Origin: JADJOY01 sp046331705 [NCBI: bacterium]
Lineage (GTDB): Bacteria; JADJOY01
Reading direction: 5' to 3'
NCBI GenBank assembly: GCA_046331705.1
Contig: JAXLQJ010000020.1
Coordinates: 1-64,000 of the forward strand
Length of the DNA: 64,000 nt
A model generated the notes under the pieces. The model ran no database searches. It saw only the letters and a program-made list of their open reading frames with translations, and was not told where the DNA came from. Positions 7,496 through 16,550 of this stretch are shown one piece after another. Numbering within the stretch: the first letter of the stretch is position 1; the number at the start of each line of letters is the position of its first letter. The position numbers and the translations under genes were made by a program.

Positions 7496-9408
7496 TCACT
7501 CGGTGAGGCTTCCCGAGTTCCGCGCCATGCGCAGATAGCGGCGGGTGTCGTCGCGGCTGGGATCCAGCTCCAGCGCGAACCCGAGCTCGTGGATCGCGTC
7601 CTCGCGGCGGTTGAGGGAAAGCAGCAGCGCGCCGAGCTCGTGGTGGACCTGCGGATCCGAGGGTGCGTAGCGCGCGGCGTTGCGCAACGCCACCTCGGCC
7701 TCGGTCTTGCGGCGCGCGCTCACCAGCAGCCGTCCCAGCTCGAACCATACCGGGCCGTCGTCGGTGCGGGTCTCGAGGTAGGAACGGAACGAGCGGACGG
7801 CTTCGTCGGTGCGACCATCCTGCGCGGCGGCGCGGGCCTGATCGAGAAGATCGTCGACCTGATCGATCTGCTCGAGCAGTTTCGACGCTTGAATGGCGAA
7901 CACGTCCAGACGCCGGTCGGCGCCGGCGGTTCTCCATCGCGTGACGCAAGTACGCGGCGGCGTCACGGGGCCGCCCGAGCGCCAGGATCGCCCCAGCCCC
8001 AGCCACGCTCCGCGTTGCTCGGATCGGCGCCACGCACCAGCTCGAAACGCCCCGCCGCGTTCGCCCAGCGCTTGGCCCTCGAGGTCGACGTCCTCGCGCG
8101 AGCGTTCCCGGCACGTCGACGGCGGGCGTGCTGGCGCCAGCCGTGGGATCGGTGTGGGCGTCGGCGCCGGGCGATTGCGCGCACCACCGGCCAGGGTGCC
8201 GGGGTGGTCGGCGCGATGGCGGGAACCGGTGGCGGAGAGCGTCGTGGAACGCCTTGCCACACGGCGACCCCGATCGCCGCCAACACCACGAGCGTCGCGA
8301 GCGCACCGGCTCCGCGAGCGCGCCAACTGCTGGCGCGGCACGAGATCCTCGCGCCGCTCGCGCGCCGCCACCGCGCGCCGAACCTCGTCGGCCGTGCGCG
8401 GAGTGCGATCCAGATGCTTGCCCATCCGATCCGCCCATGTCTTGTCGAGCGCGGCGTACTCGGCGCCATCTGCCGGGCGCCAGTTGGGATCCTTCGACAG
8501 CGTCCCCATCACCAGCCGCTCGAGCTCGCGACTCACGTCGAGGTCGGGTTTCACGGCGCGCATCGGCCGCGGCCGCCCGATGTGCTTCATCAGCAGCGGG
8601 ATGACCGAGTCCGAAGTGGTGTCGAACGGCCGATGACCGGTCAGCGCCTCGTACATCACGACGCCGAGCGAGTAGACGTCGCTGCGCGCGTCGAGCGGCT
8701 TTCCCTGGCACTGCTCGGGCGACATGTAGTACGGCGTGCCGATGAGCACGCCGGTGCGGGTATTGCTGTCGTTCGGCGATCCCCGCAGCTTCGCGATGCC
8801 GTAGGCCGAGCACCAGCACCCGTCGGGAACGCCGTTGCGCTCCGGCTCGACCATGATGTTCTCGGGCTTGAGATCGCGGTGGACGATGCCCTGCCGGTGC
8901 GCGGTCCCGACCACGTCGGCCACCTGCTTCATCACCCGGATGGTGCGCAGCTCGGGCAGCGTTCCTTCCCGCCGCAGCAGCTCGGAGAGGTTCTGGCCAC
9001 GCACCAGCTCCATCACCATGAAGAGCGTGCCGTCGGTCATCTGCCCGAAGTCGAGGATCTGGGCGGCGTGCGGATGGCGGATGTCGCGCGCCTTGGCGAC
9101 CTCGTCGCGAAACCGCGCGACCGCGTGGGGATCGCGCATGCGATCCGAGTCGAGGATCTTGACGGCCACGTGGCGGGAGGTGGCGAGCTCCTCCGCGCGG
9201 TACACGACGCTGGTGCCGCCGCGGCCGATCTCGCGCTCCAGCCGGTAGCGCCCGCCCAGCTCGAGCCCCTCGCGCGGATCCGGCAGCCGCAGCGAGACGC
9301 CGCATGTGGGCAGGTCTCGTCGCCGGGCACGAGCGGCCCGTCGCAGCTCGGGCACGATCGCCCTTCCGCGTGGATCGCGCGGGCGTCGAGGTGGATCGTG
9401 GTGGACAC
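7496..9408 (-). CDS. Ser/Thr protein kinase with zinc ribbon and TPRs, frameshifted
   Basis: A Hanks-type kinase whose coding signal jumps between frames. From the GTG at 9408 the first residues carry a zinc ribbon half (CPSCDGPLVPGDETCP); the second half (TCGVSL) continues in another frame, consistent with one base missing in a C run opposite 9308-9310. The kinase domain has GRGGTSVVY, VAVKIL, HRDLKPEN and GTPYYMSPEQ. The DFG position reads AYG because two nearby offsetting shifts (about 8795-8830) replace the expected residues. After about 8350 the membrane segment (LATLVVLAAIGVAVW) lies in a second frame and part of the TPR region in a third; the main frame resumes near 7940 with TPRs to the stop. 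Read as an intact 619-residue frame (7496-9355), the middle is nonsense. It is either a decayed gene or sequence error. Confidence 0.7.
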
Positions 9409-9474
9409 GGAATCGGCGGCGAGTCTACTGCGTTTTGCAGCCCGACGACGATCTCGGCCCGCTGGGGCGCGCGG

Positions 9475-10036
9475 CTACGCGGCGGCGCCGGCGCCGTGGC
9501 CGCGGGCCGCGAGCCTCGTCACCAGAAACGCCAAGCTCAGCGCGAAAAGCGCGCCGACGCTCACCAGCAGCGGCGCGAGCGGGTCTTGCCACAGCGCCGG
9601 CGCCGTTCCCTCGCGGAACTGGAGGAAGCTACCCACCCGCATGAGGCGCGCCGCGCCGCCCAGCGAGAGCGCGGTCTCCGCCACCAGCACCACCCACGAA
9701 GAGAGCCCACGCCCGCGTGGTGTGCCCCGCCCGCACGTCGCGGTGCGCGAGCGCGTAACCCGCGACGCACGCCGCGAGATAGATCCAGGGCACGACCCAC
9801 TTGAGCCGCTGCGCCTGCTCCGCCGTCATCTGCCACGCGTACATGACACTCCAGTCCGGATAGGCCCAAAACAGAAAGAGCCCGAGCGGCGCGAAGCACG
9901 CCGCCGCGAACCCGAACGCCATGCCGAAGCTCTCGCACAAGAGCCCCGATTGCCGGGCGCGGATGTCGTGTGCCGCCGCGAGCGCCATTCCCTGACCGAT
10001 GGCGAAGTTGATGAGCGTGTCGATGGGTACGGTCAC
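9475..10036 (-). pseudogene. Small integral membrane protein, frameshifted
   Basis: An unrecognised membrane protein whose two halves are in different frames. From a GTG at 10036 the first part reads as a hydrophobic protein with about three membrane segments (FGFAAACFAPLGLFLFWAY; WIYLAACVAGYALA) up to TTRAWALF. The next segment (VLVAETALSLGGAARLM and the last membrane helix LVSVGALFALSLAFLV) continues in the neighbouring frame. Removing one base from CACCCAC at 9691-9697 joins them into about 186 residues. It precedes the kinase gene on the same strand (66 bases apart). Function unknown. The frameshift may be real or a base-calling error, as for the kinase next to it. Confidence 0.55.
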
Positions 10037-10129
10037 GAGCGCCTCCCCAGTAGCGCACGGCGATGCGAGACTCGGGCGATTGCAGCACGCCACCGCGACC
10101 CGCGGCAACGGCGCTCGCTCGCCCGTTCG

Positions 10130-10726
10130 ATGACCCCGCTCGAGCTCCGACGCGTGTGTGTCTTCTGCGGCTCGAGCCGCGGCCGTCCCAGCTCGTTCGC
10201 CAGCCAGGCGCGAGCCCTGGGTCACACCCTCGCCGCCGCGGGCCTCGAGCTCGTCTACGGCGGCGGCAACGTGGGCCTCATGGGCATCCTCGCCGATGCC
10301 GTGCTGGAGCACGGCGGGCGGGCGATCAAGGTGATCCCGCGCTCGCTGGTCGAGCGCGAGGTCGCCCATTTCGGCCTGAGCGAGCTACGGGTCGTCGACT
10401 CGATGCACGAACGCAAGCAGCTCATGCACGATCTCTCGGATGCGTTCGTGGCGTTGCCGGGCGGCATCGGCACCTTCGAGGAGCTCTTCGAAACGCTCAC
10501 CTGGAGCCAGCTCGGGCTGCACGCCAAGCCATGCGGGATCCTGGACGTCGACGGCTATTTCCGGCCGCTCGTCGAGCTCCTCGACCACGCGGTGGCGAGC
10601 GAGCTGCTCGCCGCCGAGCATCGCGACGCGCTGCTGGTGGACACCGACGCCGCCCGACTGATCGCGCGGCTGCGCACCCATCGCCCGCCGGCGGTGGAGA
10701 AATGGCTCGATCGCGACGGGACGTGA
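10130..10726 (+). CDS. LOG family protein (TIGR00730), cytokinin-type phosphoribohydrolase
   Basis: A 198-residue Rossmann-fold protein of the LOG/TIGR00730 family, which removes ribose 5-phosphate from nucleoside monophosphates such as N6-modified AMP. It has the N-terminal CVFCGSS, the GGGNVGLMG loop and the signature PGGIGTFEELFE with the catalytic Arg/Glu neighbourhood. Length matches the family. It is transcribed alone, divergent from the small membrane protein gene and convergent with the YfhO-type gene 16 bases away. The natural substrate in this organism is unknown; many bacterial members are nucleotide-salvage or housekeeping enzymes. Confidence 0.88.
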   Translation: MTPLELRRVCVFCGSSRGRPSSFASQARALGHTLAAAGLELVYGGGNVGLMGILADAVLEHGGRAIKVIPRSLVEREVAHFGLSELRVVDSMHERKQLMHDLSDAFVALPGGIGTFEELFETLTWSQLGLHAKPCGILDVDGYFRPLVELLDHAVASELLAAEHRDALLVDTDAARLIARLRTHRPPAVEKWLDRDGT

Positions 10727-10742
10727 GGCCCGCGCCGAACCG

Positions 10743-13087
10743 TCAGCCTCGGCGGCGGCGCGGGAGGGCCAGACCCGCGATCGCGACGAGCCCCACCAGG
10801 CTCAGCGCCGCGGACCACCCCACGATCGGCGGGCGAAACTCGAGCCGTACCCGACGCGTCCCCTCGACGAGCGGCACCGCGCGCAACCCCAGGTCGGCGC
10901 GCACCACCGGCGCGGGGCGCCCGTCGCGCGTCGCGCGCCAACCGCTCGCGTAGCTTTCCGCGAGCACCAGCCACGTGCCGGCGCGCGCGGCACCTTCCGG
11001 GATCGCGACCTCGAGCGCGTTCCACCCCTTCTCGCTCACGGCGCATCGTCGCGGCGAGAGCCCCGCCGCCGCGCCGCCGGCACCAGCGGCGGCGCCGGGC
11101 GCGTCGTCGCCTCGAATCACGACCTCGCGCCCGGGATCGAACGTGGGCGCGCCGAGCGCTGCGCGCGCCGCCGCGGCATCGGGAACCACGCGGGCCACCG
11201 GCACGATCCACGCGCGTCCCAGCGGATTCGGCCGTTGCCCACGCGAGCCCTGGCGGTGGTCAAGCAGCGCGCCACCACGACGTCGATGTCGAGGGCATCC
11301 CAGAGCGGCGAATCGAGCGACTCGATGCGGAAGCTGCGCGGGTCGGGCCGCGCTTCGCCCAGCGGCCGCCCGGTGGCCACCTCCATCAGGTCCGCGAAGC
11401 CCGCGGCCATCCAGCGGCTGTTGCCCACCAACGTGCGGAGGCCGCGCGCGCGCGCCGTCGGTCCGGAGACGGGCGCCGCGCTGTCCTCGCCGTGAGTCGC
11501 GAGCGGCACGACCCGCCCCGCCACGTCGAGCCCCGGCGGGCCCGGTTCGCGTTCGGTCAGGCGGTCCCAGTACACGCGGCGAAAGTCGTAGTGCGAGAGC
11601 GCCAGGTCGACGGAGGTCGCCAGCAGCACCAAGCCGAGCGCGCCCCTGCGCAAGCCCCGTCGCTCGCCGAGCAGCCGCCACGCCGCGAACGACCCGCCCC
11701 ACGCGAGCAGCACCAGCGCGGCACAGGCCAGACGGCGCGGGGGCACCTGGAAATTCGCCACCGACTCGAGTGACGCGCCGGCGAAGCCCTCGAGGGCCGC
11801 GGGATCGCGGGGGTCGGCGGTGCCGGGGAAGAACGCGATCCGTGGCCGCGCGTCGACGGCGTAAAACGGCAGATTGCCCTGCAAGATCACCCACCCGACG
11901 ACGACCAGCGAGAGCAACGAGCGCTGCGCCACGCGCTCGAACGCGGCCGGCTCCCGCGCGCGACCGAGAATCGCGTCGCACCCGCGCGCCGCGAGCAAGC
12001 TCACCGCCAGCGCCGCGAAGAACACGTGGCGCTCTTGCCAGTTGATCTGCGAGAGCAAGGGCAACGCGTAGAACGCGCGGCCGATCGAGGTCTGGGGACC
12101 GGCCACCAACACCAGCGCGGTCGCGAAGATCGCCACGAGGCCGAGCCCCCCGCGCCGCGAGGTGGCGCCGCGATGGCAAGCGAGCAGCCCGATCGCCGCC
12201 AGCACCACCGGCGTCGTACCGAACGAGAAGCCGTCGAGCGTGCGCGCGAGCAAGCTGAACGCGCTCGGCACGTCGTGGAACCGGTAGTACTCGGGGACGA
12301 CCGCCAGGCTGCGCGTCGACTCACGCGCGTACCACGCGACCGGCAGCAACTGCGCCGAGGCCGCGGCCGCACCGAGGCCGAGCGCCGTCCCACACGCGAC
12401 GAGACCGCGAGCGCCGGCGCCGCGCTCGCCGGGTGCGCCATCGCGGCGCATCGCCGCCAGCCACTCCACGGCGAGGTAGAACGCCGCCAGCACCAGCCCC
12501 ATCAGCACGTAGTCGGGATGCGTGCCCAGCAGGAACACGAACACCGCCGCAGCCGCGGCCGCGATCGAGCGGCGGTCGGCGCGGCGTAACGCGCGGTCGA
12601 GGGTGGCGAGCACCCACGGGAACCACGCCACACCCGGCAGGTAGTCGGTCTGCCCCTCGATGATGCGCTGAAAATAGGTCTCGCCAGCGAGCAGATAGAC
12701 GAGCGCCGCGACCAGAGCCGAGCCCACCCGCGAGCCCAGCGAGCGGGCCGCGACGAAAGCACCGAGGGTTCCGATCAGCACGTGGAGCGCGTCGTAGACC
12801 GCCAGCGCCCGGATCGGCGACCCGAGGGCCGAGACCCAGCTCGGCGGATAGAAGAGCAAGCCGCGCGGATCCCCCACCAGCGGAATGCCGCCGAACACCG
12901 TGGGATCCCAGAGCGGGAACACGTGGGCCGCCGCCGCACGCGCGCGCAGCTCGAAGTACGGCAGGTGGAGCATCGCGTTGTCGGCGCCGGGCGGGAACGC
13001 GACCAAGCAAGCACCGGCGCTCGCCGCCACCAGCGCCACCAGCACCAGCGCCCACCGCTCGGCTCGCGCCGCGGGTCGTGCGCTCAC
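10743..13087 (-). CDS. YfhO-like polytopic membrane protein, frameshift near 11225
   Basis: A large membrane protein with about 11-12 hydrophobic helices resembling the YfhO/GT-C-fold family, whose members are linked to glycosylation of envelope polymers. The first luminal loop carries DPTVFGGIPLVGDPRG, common in this family. The main frame (13087 to 11117) changes after VGNG at about 11220-11235; the natural C-terminal part (GRAWIVPVARVV, then a beta-rich domain and a last membrane helix ending in RRRRG at 10743) is in the neighbouring frame. Joined length is about 780 residues. The GTG at 13087 overlaps the stop of the upstream gene (GTGA), supporting coupling. As the sequence stands the protein would end with about 35 wrong residues and lack the last domain. 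Confidence 0.7.
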
Positions 13088-13761
13088 GGGTGATCCTGAC
13101 CGCGAGGGTCGGTGCTCGGCTGCGATCGGCGCGCGCTCAGCTCGAGCTCGTCGCCGCGGACGCACCACGCGAGCGTGGTCCGCGAGAACGGCTCAGTGGA
13201 GCGGTCGTCGAGCGTCACGTCGATGGCGCGACCCGCGCAGCCATCGCGTTCGAGCGCCTCCACGAGCCGCACCGGGCACGGCCCGCTCGCGTCGGCGTGG
13301 TGGGTGCAAGCGCCGGCGCCCGCGTGACCCTCGGCGGCCAACTGGCGATAGCTCGCGTCGATCGCGCGGCTGAGCCGGGGCCAATGCGCCTCGATCCGTC
13401 CGTGCGACCAGAGCGCGGCGGACAGGGTTTGCAGGACGCCGAAGACGATCGCCGCCTTCATCACGAATACGTCGCGGGCAGCGCTGGAGCGCCGCGACGA
13501 CGACGACGTCAGCGGCAGCAAAGCCGCCTGACCGACCACCGTGGCGATCAGCGTGGATCCGAGGACGTGGCGCGCGACCAGCTCGCCGGCGCCGCGCAGC
13601 ATCGGCGCCTCGCTCGCTTGAAGGACGAGGCTCAGCGCCGTCAGCCAGGTCCAGGCGTGGAAGGGAACCAGCGCCACCAGCCCGACCCACACGAATCCCA
13701 ACCACGCCAGGTCCAGGGCCGACCGCGCCCGGGTCGAGTCGCCCGTCACGGTGCCACCCAT
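13084..13761 (-). CDS. Membrane protein of unknown function
   Basis: A 225-residue protein that I cannot assign to a family. It has four hydrophobic segments in the first half (about residues 18-38, 42-52, 65-90 and 100-118), then a soluble C-terminal part with Cys residues (GACTHHADASGPCP, DGCAGR, AWCVRG) that could be outside the membrane and disulfide-linked. It overlaps the start of the YfhO-like gene by four bases, so the two are probably co-translated and may work together on an envelope glycan. No catalytic motif is visible. Confidence 0.6.
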   Translation of the reverse strand: MGGTVTGDSTRARSALDLAWLGFVWVGLVALVPFHAWTWLTALSLVLQASEAPMLRGAGELVARHVLGSTLIATVVGQAALLPLTSSSSRRSSAARDVFVMKAAIVFGVLQTLSAALWSHGRIEAHWPRLSRAIDASYRQLAAEGHAGAGACTHHADASGPCPVRLVEALERDGCAGRAIDVTLDDRSTEPFSRTTLAWCVRGDELELSARRSQPSTDPRGQDHP

Positions 13762-13854
13762 CTGCTCTTCGGCGCGCCCGAGCCCGTGCGTCCGCGACGA
13801 TGCGCGCGTGTCACCACGTGGTCTCGCTCGCTCTCGCCGTGCAGGTGCCGACCG

Positions 13855-14784
13855 CTAGGCGTCGCCCGGTGCGCTGGCTTCGAGGCGGGATCGGTCGTAG
13901 CGTCGCGCGAACGGCTCCAGCCGTTCGAGCAGCGATTCGAGCCCGCGAACGCGCTTGAGCGCGGTCTTGGGCAGACGGTCGAAGCCGCACGCCGCCCCAG
14001 CGATCTGTCCCGTGATGGCTGCAATCGTATCGGTGTCCCCACCGGCGCGGATCGTATCCCGGATCACGGCTTCGAACGACGAGCACGCGAGCGCCTGCGC
14101 GGCGAAGAGCGCGAGCGGAACGGAGTCGACGACGTGGCCGCTCGCCCCGAACCGCGCCGCCACCGCGAGCGGTGACGCATCCGCCGCGAGGGTCGCGAGA
14201 AGCGCGAGCCGATCGCGAACCGCGCAATCCGGCAGCTGGTCGGCGACGCGCGCGACGAGCGAAGCCGCGCTCGCGGACGAGCCCGAAGCGGCGAGTCGGA
14301 TCGCGAGCACGACCGCCAGCGCGCCCGCGTACGCCTCGTCGTGATGATGGGTGATGCGCGCGACGTCACGAATCCGCTGGCGACCCGCCCGCGAATCGGG
14401 ATCGAGCACGAAGGCGAGCGGCGCGATCCGCATGGCGGCGCCGTTTCCCGCGGTCCGCTCGCCACGCGCCCCCGCCAGCGCCCAATGAGCGCCGCAATCG
14501 AGATCGCGCAGCGCCTTGAGCGTGCTCGCGCCGACGCCGACCACGGCACCCTCACGGAAACGGGCGCGCATGCGCTCCGCGATGGCCGCCGGATCGGCGC
14601 CATCCGCGCTCACGATCGCTTCACACGTGGCCAGCGTGAGCTCGGTATCGTCGGTAGGCGAGCCCGTGGGCCAATCGTCGACGGCGAGCGGGGGCGAAGC
14701 GCCTTCGTACGGCGATCCCCACGCGTCACCCAAGGCGCCGCCGATCAAGCAGCCGAGAATGCGGTCCCGCGGTGCGAAGCTCAC
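13855..14784 (-). CDS. ADP-ribosylglycohydrolase family protein
   Basis: An all-helical ADP-ribosylglycohydrolase (DraG/ARH type, 309 residues) that removes ADP-ribose from proteins or small molecules with a di-metal centre. The metal-binding motifs are visible: GALGDAWGSPYE near the N-terminus, TDDTE about residue 45, and the C-terminal AGGDTDTIAAITGQIAGA. The GTG at 14784 starts directly at the conserved VSFAPRDRILGCLIGGALGD region; upstream codons in the same frame are Arg-rich and not family-like. It lies 40 bases after the aroD gene on the same strand. No ADP-ribosyltransferase is in view, so the substrate is unknown. Confidence 0.88.
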   Translation of the reverse strand: MSFAPRDRILGCLIGGALGDAWGSPYEGASPPLAVDDWPTGSPTDDTELTLATCEAIVSADGADPAAIAERMRARFREGAVVGVGASTLKALRDLDCGAHWALAGARGERTAGNGAAMRIAPLAFVLDPDSRAGRQRIRDVARITHHHDEAYAGALAVVLAIRLAASGSSASAASLVARVADQLPDCAVRDRLALLATLAADASPLAVAARFGASGHVVDSVPLALFAAQALACSSFEAVIRDTIRAGGDTDTIAAITGQIAGAACGFDRLPKTALKRVRGLESLLERLEPFARRYDRSRLEASAPGDA

Positions 14785-14824
14785 GAGCGGTCGACGCCCG
14801 GCGATGCGGGATACCGGGAAACGC

Positions 14825-15607
14825 TCACACGTTGCGTTCGAGCCCGGGCTCGAACGACGCGCCGTCGTAGTGCGCCCGCAGCACACGAATCGGCAGCTGG
14901 CCGGGCGCGGCGGGGGCTTCGCCTTCGACGAAGCCGTACGTCATGCACGAGCCGAAGACCGGCCCCATGATGCGGCTGATCGAGCCCTCGGGGCCGAGCG
15001 CCATGCCCACGATCTGCGCGGTTTCGTGGCGATCCCGAAAGGCCTGCACGAACGAGAGCAGCCGCGCCACGTCGAGCGGACCCGCGGCCGTCGGGCAGAC
15101 CTTGAAGACCGCGGCGCCGACGTCCTCGACCGCTTCCGCCGCGAGCGCTGCGAGCGTGGTCTCGGAAGGTGTGCCGCGCACGTCGTGGTGGGAGACGATG
15201 GCCGCGTGCCCGTGCTGCGCAGCGAGGGCCACCACGCGCTCGCGCAAGCCGCGCGCCGCCAGCTCGACGTCGACGAGCTCGGCCTCGGCGGCGGCCGCCG
15301 CGAAGATCGGAAGCCGTTCGTCGTCGGAGCGGCGCCACTCGCCCAGCTCGCTCGCGAGCCGGATCGTGGCGACCAGCGGCAACCCCGCCGCCGCGCGCGC
15401 CGCGCGCAAGGACTTGACGGCGCGCTCGGGCGTGAGATCCGGATCGCGATCGAGGCGAACCTCGACGAGGTGGGCGCCTTGCTCGCGCGCACGCCGCGCG
15501 CTCGCGGCGACGTCGGGAGCTGCCACCACCGCGACGATGCGCGGCTCGGCCCCCAGCACGAGCGAGCCAACGCGCAAGGTTCGGTCGGCGCGATGGAGGC
15601 GAATCAT
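14825..15607 (-). CDS. aroD: Type I 3-dehydroquinate dehydratase
   Basis: Catalyses dehydration of 3-dehydroquinate in the shikimate pathway through a Schiff base. The 260 residues carry the beta/alpha-barrel signature: EVRLDRD (49-55), the catalytic His in SHHD (His141), the Schiff-base Lys in VFKVCPTA (Lys169), and SRIMGPVFGSCMTYGF at the C-terminal end. Type I enzymes use Lys and His in this arrangement, unlike the small type II enzymes. The protein is slightly longer at the N-terminus than typical. It is followed by the ADP-ribosylglycohydrolase gene and preceded by the PilZ gene, with no other aromatic-pathway genes nearby. ATG at 15607 is the first start before the conserved region. Confidence 0.9.
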   Translation of the reverse strand: MIRLHRADRTLRVGSLVLGAEPRIVAVVAAPDVAASARRAREQGAHLVEVRLDRDPDLTPERAVKSLRAARAAAGLPLVATIRLASELGEWRRSDDERLPIFAAAAAEAELVDVELAARGLRERVVALAAQHGHAAIVSHHDVRGTPSETTLAALAAEAVEDVGAAVFKVCPTAAGPLDVARLLSFVQAFRDRHETAQIVGMALGPEGSISRIMGPVFGSCMTYGFVEGEAPAAPGQLPIRVLRAHYDGASFEPGLERNV

Positions 15608-15651
15608 CGGAAGAACCGGCTCACCGCGAGGTCGAGCGCCGCCGCGCTCGA

Positions 15652-16383
15652 CTAGCCGAGCAGCGTCCGCAGCTCGCCCTGAACGTCGCCGACGAAGCGC
15701 GCGATCGAGTCCGAGCTGTTGCCGTCCAGGCGTCCGAACTCGAGCCCGAAACCCGAGAGTCGCATGGCGCCGGCGACCGGCTCCCGCACCACCACGAAGC
15801 GCACCGTCGCCTCGCCGGACACGATCGCCGCGTCGGGCATGCGCACGCGGAACCGGACGTGCTCGCCGTGCGTGACGCTCGCGTCGGTCTGGACGAACGC
15901 GCCGCCCTGCCCGAGGTTCGTGACGCGCCCGTCGAGGCTCCGCTCGGCCACGGTGCAGTTCGCCGCGAGATTGGTGAAGACCCGCGCGTAGCGGCGCAGA
16001 TCGCGGCCGCGGAAGAGCGCCTCGTTGACGCGAAAGATGAGCTCCTCGGGCAACGCGTTGGCGTCCACCGCGCCCTCGAGGCCGAGCCCGTAGAACTCGC
16101 CGTCCTCCAGCTCCGCGAGCTTGGTGACCGCGATCACACCGATCTCGCCGAAGAATTTCTCGTGGCGGATCCGATCCACGAACGCCGCGAAGGTGTCGCG
16201 CGCGGAAGTCGCGTTCGCGATCATCGCCGCCGGCGCGATGCCCGATCGACATTCGGCCAGCGCCGCCTCGTACGAGCCCGCCAGCCGCACCTCGTATCCG
16301 GAGAGCTCGAGCAGCCGCCTGAGCTCGACACCCGCGAACGGCATGTCCTCGACCAGCACGATCCGTCCCGCGCTCGATTCCAT
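15652..16383 (-). CDS. Receiver-like domain fused to PilZ domain
   Basis: A 243-residue two-domain protein. Residues 6-120 have the fold pattern of a response-regulator receiver (RIVLVEDMPF with the acidic pair, then alternating strands and helices). However, the phosphoacceptor Asp at the end of beta-3 is replaced (PAAMIAN, Asn57) and the beta-5 Lys is not visible, so phosphorylation is unlikely. A PilZ domain follows (about 130-240) with RRYAR and NLGQGGAFV, matching the RxxxR and NxSxxG type c-di-GMP contacts except Gly for Ser. It therefore resembles a c-di-GMP effector with a pseudo-receiver. The ATG at 16383 is chosen because the domain begins immediately; upstream residues are Arg-rich noise. 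Confidence 0.78.
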   Translation of the reverse strand: MESSAGRIVLVEDMPFAGVELRRLLELSGYEVRLAGSYEAALAECRSGIAPAAMIANATSARDTFAAFVDRIRHEKFFGEIGVIAVTKLAELEDGEFYGLGLEGAVDANALPEELIFRVNEALFRGRDLRRYARVFTNLAANCTVAERSLDGRVTNLGQGGAFVQTDASVTHGEHVRFRVRMPDAAIVSGEATVRFVVVREPVAGAMRLSGFGLEFGRLDGNSSDSIARFVGDVQGELRTLLG

Positions 16384-16550
16384 GATGAGAAGCCCTCGGG
16401 GGCGGCCGACGGGTCCCGGCACGTCCGCACGCCGGCTCCACATGTACCATCGCCCACCCCGAAGGGTGAAGGCGGGGCCCAGCCGGCGCGGCGCGAAGCG
16501 CGATCGCGGCGTTGCCAGCAAATCGGCCGCGAACGTACTCTCGGGCCACC

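Noticed and set aside
8800-8830. Loss of the DFG motif as a true pseudokinase feature
   Set aside because: The neighbouring frame reads RVLVLGL followed by YGIAKL across two offsetting shifts, so the change is better explained by indels than by a selected substitution.
6401-10129. A very long plus-strand open frame leading into the LOG gene
   Set aside because: The residues are Arg/Ser/Pro-rich noise opposite the wza-like, SPOR and kinase genes; only the last 198 codons, from 10130, have family sequence.
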